Shown here one piece after another: positions 7,711-17,990 of a stretch of 64,000 bases of DNA. The DNA is from Brevundimonas basaltis. Its GTDB lineage: Bacteria; Pseudomonadota; Alphaproteobacteria; Caulobacterales; Caulobacteraceae. The position numbers and the translations under genes were made by a program. Where the stretch lies: positions 124,001 to 188,000 of the forward strand of contig NZ_JACHFZ010000002.1 of the NCBI RefSeq assembly GCF_014202075.1. The letters run 5' to 3'. Below the pieces are notes generated by a model. The model did no database searches, had not been told where the DNA came from, and saw only the letters and a program-made list of their open reading frames with translations. How positions within the stretch are numbered: position 1 is the stretch's first letter; each line of letters starts with the position of its first letter.

Positions 7711-7905
7711 ATGACAAGCAATTCAAACCCTTCCCGTAAGGCCGCGCCCACCGGGGGCCCGGCCCTTGAGGAAGCGCGTCTTCGTCAGCAGGCGATCGGG
7801 GTCAAGCTCAGGCATATGTTCGACGAGGTGGTGAACGAGCCGGTTCCGGACGAGTTCCTCGACATCCTTCGCCGCGCTGACGAGCGCCCGGACGGTGGCG
7901 CATGA
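7711..7905 (+). CDS. nepR: NepR, anti-sigma factor of EcfG
   Basis: A 64-residue protein with the NepR core: LRQQAIGVKLRHMFDEVVNEPVPDEFLDIL (about residues 24-53), the two helices that clamp sigma domains 2 and 4 of EcfG. Phosphorylated PhyR displaces it. The ends are polar and probably disordered. I chose ATG 7711 over a TTG at 7651, because the EcfG promoter and start site would otherwise lie inside the gene. The stop overlaps the ecfG start (ATGA), so the anti-sigma and sigma factors are translationally coupled. Confidence 0.93.
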   Translation: MTSNSNPSRKAAPTGGPALEEARLRQQAIGVKLRHMFDEVVNEPVPDEFLDILRRADERPDGGA

Positions 7906-8510
7906 GCGGCGCCTCGTCCCCGCCGCCCAAGCCGCCCTCCGCTGATGACAACGCCTTCAAGAGGGAACTGGTCGCGCTGATCCCGCATCTTCGAGCATTC
8001 GCGCGCACCTTGACCGGTGATCCGACCGCCGCCGACGACCTGGCCCAGGACGCCATGATGAAGGCTTGGGACGCCCGCGCCAGCTACCAGATGGGCACGA
8101 ACATGAAGGCGTGGACCTTCATGATCCTGCGCAATCAGTTCTATTCCGAGAAGCGCCGCTCGTGGCGCCAGTCCCAGCTCGATCAGGAGGCCGCCGAACG
8201 CACCCTCGTAGCCGTGGACGATCCGGAATCGCCCGTCGCCCTTGATGAACTGCGCCTGGCGCTCGCCACCCTGCCGGAAGAGCAGCGCGAAGCCCTGATC
8301 CTCGTCGGCGCCGGAGGCTTCGCCTATGAGGAAGCGGCCGAGATTTGCCAGTGCGCCGTAGGCACGGTGAAGAGCCGCGTCTCCCGCGCTCGCAAGGCGC
8401 TGCAGGCTACGCTTGAACGCGGCGGTTACGCCCGGGACGGCCGCGCCGCCGGCGACGCCATGCGTTCAATCCTCGCCGATGCGGATCGCCTGAGCAGCGT
8501 TCGGGGCTGA
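7902..8510 (+). CDS. ecfG: EcfG, general stress response ECF sigma factor (sigma-T)
   Basis: A 202-residue ECF sigma factor. Region 2 (about residues 22-90) has LIPHLRAFARTLTGDPTAADDLAQDAMMKAW, and region 4 (about 122-175) has LPEEQREALILVGAGGFAYEEAAEICQCAVGTVKSRVSRARKAL split over the helix-turn-helix. It directs RNA polymerase to GGAAC-N16/17-CGTT promoters, of which five candidates lie in this locus. Its ATG overlaps the nepR stop, and the kinase gene follows after one base. Expression would be self-amplifying through the promoter at 7641. Confidence 0.95.
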   Translation: MSGASSPPPKPPSADDNAFKRELVALIPHLRAFARTLTGDPTAADDLAQDAMMKAWDARASYQMGTNMKAWTFMILRNQFYSEKRRSWRQSQLDQEAAERTLVAVDDPESPVALDELRLALATLPEEQREALILVGAGGFAYEEAAEICQCAVGTVKSRVSRARKALQATLERGGYARDGRAAGDAMRSILADADRLSSVRG

Positions 8511-8511
8511 G

Positions 8512-10287
8512 GTGGTCCGGCTCGGGCGAGCGCTCGGTCGGGGTCTGGCTCCGCCACAGTTCCAAGGCATTCGCTTTCGCCTCGGCGCCGCGCTGGCCTT
8601 CGCCCTGCTGCCGATTCTCGCGCTCGGCGCCTTTCAGGCCGACTCCCAGTTCCGCCTGCAGGACCAGCAGCGCCGCGAGGACCTGCAACTGGCCGCAGAA
8701 CGGACCGCCGCAAGCGTCAAGGGCCGGCTCGACAGCACCACCGTCCTGCTCCAGGCGCTTCGTCCCGAGGCGCTCGAGATCTACTGCGAACCGAGACTCA
8801 CAGCCTTGGTCCAGCGTCTCGAGGGCCTCGACGGCCTCGCGCGGCTGACCCCCACCGGTCAGACCGCCTGCGCTTCAAACGCCCTGGGCGCGGCGACGCC
8901 CGCCTGGTTGGAGCAGGCCCGAGCCTCGCCCTGGTTTCAGCGGCTGCGGGCTGGCGAGGATACTGTGCTGGCTCGGGCTCCCGTCAATGTCGGCGAGGCG
9001 CCCGGCATGATCGTGGCCATCCGGCTCGAGCGGCCGCTGGGCGCTTTCGACGGCGCCATGGTGGCGGTGATTCCCCTGTCGGCGCTGCAGCCCGACATCG
9101 CCGACCGGGCCCTGCCCGAGGGCTCGCAGGCGGCTCTGACGGACGGAGCCGGCCAACTCCTGACCGCGACCGATCCGACGGCCTTCTCCCTGTCGGAGGG
9201 CCGCAGCGTCACGGGCTGGGTCGAACGCGCCCGAGCCGATGCTTCGGCCATTTTCGAGGCCGACGATGCCGAGGGGCGGCCGCGCGTCTACGCTGGAGCA
9301 GCCCTGGCGGGGCGCGACGTCTACGCCCTGCTGTCCGCCCCCGCTCCCGGCCTGCTGTCATGGGCCCGGCTGAACCCCGTGGGGGCCTTCATGGTCCCGC
9401 TGCTGGCGTGGCTGATCGCCTTCCTGTCTGTGATGTGGGTGTCCGAGCGGATCGTGGTGCGCTGGCTGATCTATCTGGAGCGGGTGGCGGCGATCTACGC
9501 GCGCGGCCGCTTCTCGGTGCGTCCCGTCCAGGCCATGAACGCACCGGCGGAGATTCGCGTTCTCGGGCGAACCCTCGACGATCTGGCCGACACCATCACC
9601 CACCGCGACGCCGACCTGAATGCCTCCATCGAGGAGAAGGACGCGCTGATGCGCGAAATCCATCACCGGGTGAAGAACAACCTCCAGATCATCTCGTCCC
9701 TGCTGTCGATGCAGCAGCGGGCCCTGACCGATCCCCAGGCGAAGGCGGCGGTGGGCGACACCCGTCAGCGCATCTCGGCCCTCGCCCTGATCTACCGTAC
9801 TCTCTACCAGAGCGCTGATCTGCGCTACGCCGACGCCCGCATCTTCCTGACCGAACTGGTCGGTCAACTGGTCGCGAGCGAAGCGGGTCGAGGGCCGGTC
9901 GTGACCTCGTCGGTCGAGGCGGATTCGCTCGTCGTCGATCCGGACAAGCTGGCCCCCCTTGCCCTTTGGCTGGTCGAGGCGGTCACAAACGCCCAGAAGC
10001 ACGCCTTCGCGTCCCGCGGCGGGGCGCTCAAGGTGCGCTTCCGGGTCGAAGGCGAGACCAGTGTGCTGGAGGTCGAGGACGATGGGCCGGGGGTCAGCGA
10101 GACCTACCGCGCCGGCGTCGGTCGCACCCTGATGGGGGCCTTCGCCAAACAGCTGCGCGGCGAAGTCGAGATGCTGCCCGCGCCGACCGGCGGCACGATC
10201 GCCCGCATGACCTTCGCGACGCCGGAAGCGGTCACGCCCATCGACCCTACGGACCTCGGAACCCGGACCGCCCCGCGACGTTCCTGA
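8512..10287 (+). CDS. phyK: PhyK-like sensor histidine kinase of the general stress response
   Basis: A 591-residue membrane kinase with a GTG start one base after ecfG. TM1 is at about residues 22-43 and TM2 at about 285-312; a periplasmic sensor domain of some 240 residues lies between. A HAMP-like linker follows. The HisKA_2 dimerisation domain has the HRxxN motif in EIHHRVKNNLQIISSLL, with probable phosphoacceptor His385. The ATPase domain has an N-box (EAVTNAQKHAF) and a G-box (DDGPGVS). In Caulobacter, PhyK phosphorylates PhyR; gene order supports the same job. The periplasmic ligand or stress is unknown. An entericidin promoter overlaps the 3' end. Confidence 0.88.
   Translation: MVRLGRALGRGLAPPQFQGIRFRLGAALAFALLPILALGAFQADSQFRLQDQQRREDLQLAAERTAASVKGRLDSTTVLLQALRPEALEIYCEPRLTALVQRLEGLDGLARLTPTGQTACASNALGAATPAWLEQARASPWFQRLRAGEDTVLARAPVNVGEAPGMIVAIRLERPLGAFDGAMVAVIPLSALQPDIADRALPEGSQAALTDGAGQLLTATDPTAFSLSEGRSVTGWVERARADASAIFEADDAEGRPRVYAGAALAGRDVYALLSAPAPGLLSWARLNPVGAFMVPLLAWLIAFLSVMWVSERIVVRWLIYLERVAAIYARGRFSVRPVQAMNAPAEIRVLGRTLDDLADTITHRDADLNASIEEKDALMREIHHRVKNNLQIISSLLSMQQRALTDPQAKAAVGDTRQRISALALIYRTLYQSADLRYADARIFLTELVGQLVASEAGRGPVVTSSVEADSLVVDPDKLAPLALWLVEAVTNAQKHAFASRGGALKVRFRVEGETSVLEVEDDGPGVSETYRAGVGRTLMGAFAKQLRGEVEMLPAPTGGTIARMTFATPEAVTPIDPTDLGTRTAPRRS
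10258..10282 (+). promoter_or_regulatory. EcfG-type promoter of the entericidin gene
   Basis: GGAAC (10258-10262), 16 nt, CGTT (10279-10282): a perfect consensus inside the last codons of the kinase gene, 43 bp before the entericidin ATG. Confidence 0.75.
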
Positions 10288-10324
10288 TGCACACGCCGCT
10301 CCCCCGGCGAAAGGAGATCGCACC

Positions 10325-10462
10325 ATGCGTAAGATGTTTGTTCTGTTCGCCGCCGCCGCCGCCCTCACCACCGCCGCCTGCAACACGATCGCGGGCGTGG
10401 GCGAGGACGCCCAGGCCGCTGGCAAAGCCGTCGAGAAATGTGCTGAAGGCCGGACCTGCTAG
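10325..10462 (+). CDS. entericidin A/B family lipoprotein
   Basis: This 45-residue ORF begins MRKMFVLFAAAAALTTAAC: a signal peptide with a lipobox-type Cys at residue 19. NTIAGVGEDAQAAGKAVEK follows, the entericidin signature, and then two more Cys near the end. A good ribosome site (AAAGGAG) lies about 9 bp before the ATG. Entericidins are small cell-envelope lipoproteins linked to stress and bacteriolysis; their alphaproteobacterial role is unclear. An EcfG-type promoter overlapping the end of the kinase gene makes it a likely member of the general stress regulon. Confidence 0.85.
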   Translation: MRKMFVLFAAAAALTTAACNTIAGVGEDAQAAGKAVEKCAEGRTC

Positions 10463-10520
10463 TCCGGACTGCGGTCTGAGTTCCTGATCGCGGCTCTCCC
10501 CCGACACGCGATCGGTTGAA

Positions 10521-10565
10521 GAAGGCCCGCCAGGCCCCCCCCCCCGCCGGCGGGCCTTCGCTTGT
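10521..10565 (+). terminator. probable terminator hairpin after entericidin
   Basis: GAAGGCCCGCC (10521-10531) pairs perfectly with GGCGGGCCTTC (10549-10559), around a loop that contains a run of 11 C. The following tract (GCTTGT) is only weakly U-rich, so efficiency is uncertain. Confidence 0.55.
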
Positions 10566-10658
10566 CCGGCCGAAGCGAGGCCTTCTTGCGTAGGCCGGCG
10601 GGCGCGCTAGCATTGTCCCCGGAGGCGTCCGTCAGACGGCGCCGGGGGGACGATACGC

Positions 10659-12338
10659 ATGACCGAAGTCGCGACGCAGACCGCGCCGGAGCCCGCCCGG
10701 GGACCGGACCTGAAGACGGTGGTGACCGCCTCCGCCGCCGGCACCGCCTTTGAATGGTATGACTTCTTCATCTTCGGCTCGCTGGCCGGCGTCATCGCCA
10801 GCCATTTCTACGCCGAGGTCAGCGAGGCCACCGGCTACATCCTGGCGCTGCTGACCTTCGGCGTCGGCTTCGTCGTCCGTCCGCTCGGCGCGCTGGTGTT
10901 CGGCTGGTTCGGCGACCGCACAGGCCGCAAGACCACCTTCCTCGTCACCATCACCCTGATGGGGGTGGCCACGGTGGCCATCGGCCTGCTGCCGGACTAC
11001 GGCGACATCGGCGTCGCCGCTCCCATACTGCTGATCCTGATGCGGGTGCTTCAGGGCTTCGCCCTCGGCGGTGAGTACGGGGGAGCCGCCATCTATGTCG
11101 CCGAGCACGCGCCGGCGAAGAAACGCGGCTTCCTGACCGGCTGGATCCAGACCACCGCCGCCCTTGGCCTGATCGGGGCCCTCGCCGTCATCCTGATCAC
11201 CCGCAAGATCGTCGGCGCCGAGGCCTTCGACGAATGGGGCTGGCGCATCCCCTTCCTGCTCTCGGCCCTGCTGCTGGGCATCTCGCTGTGGATCCGCATG
11301 CGGCTGGACGAGAGCCCGGCCTACCGCCGCATGGAAGAGGAGGCGTCCGACGCCGATCACCGCGCCCCTTACAAGGAGGCCTTCCTGACCTGGCGCAACG
11401 GCCGCTTCGTCCTGCTGGCCCTGTTCGGCATCATGATCGCCCAGGGCGCGGTCTGGTACTGTGGCTATTTCTACAGCCGCTTCTTCATGGAGCGCATTCT
11501 CAAGGTCGAGGTCGCCACCGTCGACATGCTGATGCTGTGGCTGACCGTCGCCTCGGCGGGCCTCTATGTCTTCTTCGGCTGGCTGTCGGACCGGGTCGGG
11601 CGCAAGCCGGTGATGCTGTTCGGCATGATCCTGGCGCTGGTCGCCTTCTTCCCCGGCTTCCATGCCCTGACGAAGGCCGCCAACCCCGCCCTGGCCGAGG
11701 CCCAGGCCTCCGCCCCGGTGACCGTGGTCGCCGACCCCGCGTCCTGCGCCCTGCAGTTCGATCCGGTCGGCAAGGCCGCCTTCGCCAGCTCCTGCGACAT
11801 CGCCAAGAACGTGCTGTCCAACGCCGGGGTGTCCTACGCCAACGCCGAGGCCCTGCCCGGCAGCGTGGCGACGATCCGGATCGGGGAGACGGCGGTGACC
11901 TCCGTGGAGGGCGAGGCCCTGTCCCCGACCGCGCTCAAGGCGGCCCGCGCCGACGTCGAGACGCGGATCAAGGCCGCCCTCGCCGCCGCCGGCTATCCCG
12001 AACGGGCCGACCCGGCCCGGATGAACCTGCCGTTGATGTTCGCCATCCTGATGGTCTTCATCGTCGCCGCCACCGCCCTCTACGGACCGCAGGCGGCGGC
12101 CCTGGTCGAGCTGTTCCCGACCCGGGTGCGCTACACGGCCATGAGCCTGCCCTACAACATCGGCACCGGCTGGGTCGGGGGCCTGCTGCCCGCGGCCAGC
12201 TTCGCCCTCGTGGCGGCGTCGGGGAACATCTATTTCGGCCTGTGGTATTCTGTAGCCTTCACCCTCGTCGCCGTCGTCGTCAGCCTGATCTGGCTGCCCG
12301 AGACCCGGGGCCGGGACCTGAATACGATCGGGACCTGA
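10659..12338 (+). CDS. MHS-family MFS transporter with a large periplasmic insert
   Basis: A 559-residue 12-TM major facilitator of the metabolite:H+ symporter group (KgtP/ProP relatives). The signature parts are FEWYDFFIFGSLA in TM1, motif A twice (GWFGDRTGRK and GWLSDRVGRK), RVLQGFALGGEYGGA in TM4 and LFPTRVRYTAMSL near TM11. Family members usually run about 430-450 residues. Here about 110 extra residues (about 342-454) sit between TM9 and TM10, on the periplasmic side, with Cys363 and Cys379 that could form a disulfide. Substrate is unknown; the gabD gene 37 bp downstream suggests a dicarboxylate, GABA or similar compound. Confidence 0.88.
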   Translation: MTEVATQTAPEPARGPDLKTVVTASAAGTAFEWYDFFIFGSLAGVIASHFYAEVSEATGYILALLTFGVGFVVRPLGALVFGWFGDRTGRKTTFLVTITLMGVATVAIGLLPDYGDIGVAAPILLILMRVLQGFALGGEYGGAAIYVAEHAPAKKRGFLTGWIQTTAALGLIGALAVILITRKIVGAEAFDEWGWRIPFLLSALLLGISLWIRMRLDESPAYRRMEEEASDADHRAPYKEAFLTWRNGRFVLLALFGIMIAQGAVWYCGYFYSRFFMERILKVEVATVDMLMLWLTVASAGLYVFFGWLSDRVGRKPVMLFGMILALVAFFPGFHALTKAANPALAEAQASAPVTVVADPASCALQFDPVGKAAFASSCDIAKNVLSNAGVSYANAEALPGSVATIRIGETAVTSVEGEALSPTALKAARADVETRIKAALAAAGYPERADPARMNLPLMFAILMVFIVAATALYGPQAAALVELFPTRVRYTAMSLPYNIGTGWVGGLLPAASFALVAASGNIYFGLWYSVAFTLVAVVVSLIWLPETRGRDLNTIGT

Positions 12339-12375
12339 GGCGTTATCCCTCGGCGCCCCACCGCCGGAGACGATC

Positions 12376-13830
12376 ATGACCGACCCGAAAAGCCGCGACG
12401 CCGGCCTCGCCCTGCTGCGCGAACACGCCCTGATCGCCGGCGAAACCGTCACCGCGTCGAGGCGGATCGCCGTCGACGACCCCGCCACCGACGAGATCAT
12501 CGGCCACGTCCCGGATCTTGGCGTCGAGGAGACGGAGCGCGCCATCCAGGCCGCTCACGACGCCTTCCCGGACTGGTCCCGCTCCGATCCGCACAAGCGC
12601 GCCGCCTTCCTGCGCGAATGGGCCCGGCTGATCGACGAGAACGCCGAGGCTCTCGGGGCCCTGATGGCGCTCGAGAACGGCAAGCCGTTCGAGGAGGCCA
12701 GAGGCGAGGTCGCCTACGCCAACAGCTTCATCAAATGGTTCGCCGGCGAGGCGGAGCGGCTGATCGGCGAGACCCAGGACAGCCCGTTGGGCCACGTCAT
12801 TCTGACCTTCCGCGAGGCGGTCGGCCCGTGCGCCTTCATTACCCCGTGGAATTTCCCCGCCGCCATGCTGACCCGCAAGCTGGGACCGGCCTTCGCCGCC
12901 GGCTGCACCGCCGTGGTCAAGCCGGCCAGCCAGACCCCCTTCACCGCCATCGCCCTCGCCGAGCTGGCCCACAAGGCCGGCCTGCCCAAGGGCGTGCTCA
13001 GCGTCGTCACCGGCGACGCGGCGACCATCGGCGGCGTGCTGACGGCCTCGCCCCTGATCCGCAAGCTCAGCTTCACCGGCTCGACGCCCATCGGCCGCCT
13101 GCTGGCCGAACAGTCGGCCCCGACCCTGAAGCGGGTGTCGATGGAGTTGGGCGGCGCCGCCCCGCTGATCGTCTTCGCCGACGCCGATCTCGATCTGGCC
13201 GTGGCCGAAACGATCCGCGGAAAGTTCCGCAACTCGGGCCAGACCTGCGTCTGCCCCAACCGCGTCTACGTCCAGCGCGAGGTCGCGGAAACCTACGCCG
13301 GGAAACTGGCAGAAGCCGTGTCAAAGGTCCCGGTCGGCCCCGCCTTCGAACCGGGGGTCAAGGTCGGTCCGCTGATCGAGGACAAGGCGGTTCACAAGGT
13401 GCTCGACCACCTCGCCCTGACCAAGGCGTCGGGCGGCGAGGTTCTGACCGGCGGCGAGCGCCACGCCCTCGGCGGACGCTTCTTCCAGCCCACCGTCACC
13501 CTCGGCGGCGACGACGGCCTTTTCCGCCGCGAGGAGACCTTCGGCCCGCTGATTCCCGTCTTCCCGTTCGACAGCGAGGACGAGGTTCTGAAGATGGCCA
13601 ACGACAGCGATTTCGGCCTCGCCTCCTATGTCTTCACCCGCGACCTCGATCGCGCGATGCGCATGGGCCGCCGCATCGAGGCCGGCATGTGCGGGATCAA
13701 CACCGGCCTCATCTCCACCGCCGTCGCCCCTTTCGGCGGCGTCAAACAGTCCGGCTACGGGCGCGAGGGCTCGATACACGGCATCGACGAATACGTCGCG
13801 GTCAAACAGGTGACCCTGGCGCTGCGTTAG
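12376..13830 (+). CDS. gabD: succinate-semialdehyde dehydrogenase (NAD(P)+)
   Basis: A 484-residue aldehyde dehydrogenase of the GabD type, oxidising succinate semialdehyde to succinate. Visible motifs are FITPWNFPAAMLTRKLGPA, FTGSTPIGRLL, catalytic Glu in MELGGAAPLIV and catalytic Cys in NSGQTCVCPNR. The CVC pair is the redox-switch arrangement seen in GabD proteins. APFGGVKQSGYGREG near the end is the family C-terminal signature. It follows the MHS transporter by 37 bp, probably as one operon. Its stop overlaps the stop of the convergent Lrp-type gene by 4 bp. Confidence 0.9.
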   Translation: MTDPKSRDAGLALLREHALIAGETVTASRRIAVDDPATDEIIGHVPDLGVEETERAIQAAHDAFPDWSRSDPHKRAAFLREWARLIDENAEALGALMALENGKPFEEARGEVAYANSFIKWFAGEAERLIGETQDSPLGHVILTFREAVGPCAFITPWNFPAAMLTRKLGPAFAAGCTAVVKPASQTPFTAIALAELAHKAGLPKGVLSVVTGDAATIGGVLTASPLIRKLSFTGSTPIGRLLAEQSAPTLKRVSMELGGAAPLIVFADADLDLAVAETIRGKFRNSGQTCVCPNRVYVQREVAETYAGKLAEAVSKVPVGPAFEPGVKVGPLIEDKAVHKVLDHLALTKASGGEVLTGGERHALGGRFFQPTVTLGGDDGLFRREETFGPLIPVFPFDSEDEVLKMANDSDFGLASYVFTRDLDRAMRMGRRIEAGMCGINTGLISTAVAPFGGVKQSGYGREGSIHGIDEYVAVKQVTLALR

Positions 13831-14345
13831 ACCGGCAGCGCGCCCCGCTTGACCACCGTGCGCATGGCCACACTGGACGAGACCCGCGTCACCCCCGGGA
13901 TCCGGGTCAGCTCCCTCGAATGCACCCGCTCCAGGTCGTCGACGTCGCGCACCACCAGCCGCAGCAGATAGTCCGAGCCCCCGGTCATCAGATAGCATTC
14001 GACCACCTCGGGCACGGTGGAGACCGCGGTCTCGAAGGCGGTCAGCGACGCCTCGGCCTGCGACGACAGGGTCACCGTCACGAACACGCTGATCGGCAGG
14101 CCGACGGCCCGCTCGTTGATGATGGCGGTGTAGCGGCTGATCACCTCCGCCGCCTCCAGCGCCCGCAGCCGGCGCAGACAGGCGCTCTCCGACAGGTTCA
14201 CCGTCTTGGCCAGATCGGCGTTGGTCATCCGCCCGTCGCCCTGCAGGGCGCGGATCATCTTGCGGTCGGTATCGTCGAGGGCGACAGCGGAAACGGTCTT
14301 CAACACGGGCCTCATTCGCAGATTCTGCGACTGTATGCCGTTCAC
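13827..14345 (-). CDS. Lrp/AsnC-family regulator, probable control of alanine dehydrogenase
   Basis: A 172-residue Lrp-type regulator. The N-terminal helix-turn-helix is LDDTDRKMIRALQGDGRMTNADLAKTVNLSESACLRRLRAL, read in two parts (about residues 23-63). The C-terminal RAM domain (about 85-160) has VVECYLMTGGSDYLLRLVV and binds amino acids in this family. It is divergent from the alanine dehydrogenase gene 101 bp away, the usual place for its activator (AldR/Lrp type). The start is uncertain: an internal ATG at 14315 gives a 162-residue protein closer to family length. Confidence 0.85.
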   Translation of the reverse strand: MNGIQSQNLRMRPVLKTVSAVALDDTDRKMIRALQGDGRMTNADLAKTVNLSESACLRRLRALEAAEVISRYTAIINERAVGLPISVFVTVTLSSQAEASLTAFETAVSTVPEVVECYLMTGGSDYLLRLVVRDVDDLERVHSRELTRIPGVTRVSSSVAMRTVVKRGALPV

Positions 14346-14446
14346 ACGACGAAAAGAACAGGAACCTGCGCGCGGACCCCGCTAGATTGCCGCGCGAAAG
14401 AGGCCGCCGCAGAGCGCGCCCGCACCCCGTGGAAAGAGGAACTCCC

Positions 14447-15565
14447 ATGCGCGTCGGCGTCCCCACCGAAATCAAGAAGAACGAACACCGCATCGGCCTG
14501 ACCCCGACCGCCGTGCGCGAATACGTCGCCCACGGCCACGCCGTTTCCGTCCAGAAGGGCGCCGGCCTCGGCGCCGGCTTCACCGACGAGGACTACCAGA
14601 AGGTCGGCGCGACCATCATCGACACGGCGGCGGAAATCTTCGCCAACAACGACATGATCGTGAAGGTCAAGGAGCCCCAGAAGGTCGAATGGGAGATGCT
14701 GCGCGAGGACCAGATCCTGTTCACCTACTTGCACCTGGCCCCGGACCCCGAACAGACCAAGGGCCTGCTGGCCTCGAAATGCGCCGCCATCGCCTATGAG
14801 ACCGTCACCGACGCCAAGGGCGGCCTGCCGCTGCTGGCCCCGATGTCGGAAGTCGCCGGCCGTATCGCCGTGTTCTCGGCCGCCGAGACCCTGCTGAAGC
14901 ACAACGGCGGCATGGGTCTGCTGTTCTGCGGCGTACCGGGCGTGGCCCCGGCCCGCGTGCTGGTGCTGGGCGGCGGTGTCGTCGGCCTCAACGCGGCCCG
15001 CATGGCCATGGGCCTGGGGGCCGAGGTTGTGGTGCTGGAACGCTCGATTCCGCGCATGGCCTATATCGACGAGGTCACCCAGGGCCGGGTCATCACCCGC
15101 TATTCCTCGATCAATGCGATCGACGAGGAGATGGTCAAGGCCGACGTCATCATCGGCGCCGTACTGGTCCCCGGCGCCTCGGCCCCCAAGCTGATCAAGC
15201 GCGAGGACCTGAAGGCGATGAAGAACGGCTCGGTGCTGGTCGACGTGGCCATCGACCAGGGCGGCTGTTTCGAGACCTCGAAGGCCACCACCCACGAGGA
15301 CCCGACCTATGTCATCGACGGCGTGGTCCACTATTGCGTCGCCAACATGCCCGGCGCCGCCCCGCGCACCTCGTCCGAGGCCCTCAACAACGCCACCCTG
15401 CCGTTCGGCCTTGCGTTGGCGAACAAGGGTCTCGAGGCCCTTAAGGCCGACCCCCACCTGGCCCGCGGCCTCAACGTGCTCAAGGGCGAGATCACCTATC
15501 CGGCGGTCGCCGAGGCGATGGGCCTGGAATGGAGCGATCCGTTCGGCGTCTGGGCCAAGGGCTGA
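14447..15565 (+). CDS. ald: alanine dehydrogenase
   Basis: A 372-residue NAD-dependent L-alanine dehydrogenase that interconverts alanine with pyruvate and ammonia. MRVGVPTEIKKNEHRIGLTP is the family N terminus. The Rossmann glycine motif is VLVLGGGVVGLNAARMAMGL (about residues 168-187), and catalytic His is in FTYLHLAPD. The ATG at 14447 has AAAGAGGA upstream; longer reading frames start at weak codons. Regulation is probably by the divergent Lrp-type gene in response to alanine. A TTAGGGC repeat element follows the stop. Confidence 0.95.
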   Translation: MRVGVPTEIKKNEHRIGLTPTAVREYVAHGHAVSVQKGAGLGAGFTDEDYQKVGATIIDTAAEIFANNDMIVKVKEPQKVEWEMLREDQILFTYLHLAPDPEQTKGLLASKCAAIAYETVTDAKGGLPLLAPMSEVAGRIAVFSAAETLLKHNGGMGLLFCGVPGVAPARVLVLGGGVVGLNAARMAMGLGAEVVVLERSIPRMAYIDEVTQGRVITRYSSINAIDEEMVKADVIIGAVLVPGASAPKLIKREDLKAMKNGSVLVDVAIDQGGCFETSKATTHEDPTYVIDGVVHYCVANMPGAAPRTSSEALNNATLPFGLALANKGLEALKADPHLARGLNVLKGEITYPAVAEAMGLEWSDPFGVWAKG

Positions 15566-15570
15566 CTTCG

Positions 15571-15694
15571 AGGGCTTAGGGCTTAGGGCTTAGGGCTTAG
15601 GGACCAGGAAGTAGGGAGTAGGTCAGTGACGCGTTCGGCGAACGGATTCGGCCATCTTGACCCTAAGACCTAAGCCCTAAGCCCTACTCCCTCT
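15571..15694. repeat. TTAGGGC heptamer inverted-repeat element A
   Basis: The left arm (15571-15602, with a degenerate tail to 15622) is AGGG followed by four CTTAGGG heptamers in tandem. The right arm (15661-15694) carries the complement (CCCTAAGACCTAAGCCCTAAGCCCT, read in parts). Together they can fold into a long hairpin with a loop of about 60 nt. It fills the gap between ald and obgE. Confidence 0.85.
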
Positions 15695-15710
15695 TCCCCC
15701 CCGCCTGTAA

Positions 15711-17959
<2,249 letters not shown>

Positions 17960-17990
17960 AACTCAGGATCGGGACGCGACCTTAAAGGAC

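Noticed and set aside
10535..10545. Run of 11 C as a phase-variation switch
   Set aside because: It lies in the loop of a terminator-like hairpin outside any reading frame; length change would not alter a protein. It could still be miscounted by sequencing.
10632..12545. Minus-strand open frame of 637 codons opposite the transporter and gabD start
   Set aside because: Its translation is Gly/Asp/Arg/Gln-rich shadow sequence caused by high GC; the plus strand has clear MFS and aldehyde dehydrogenase motifs.
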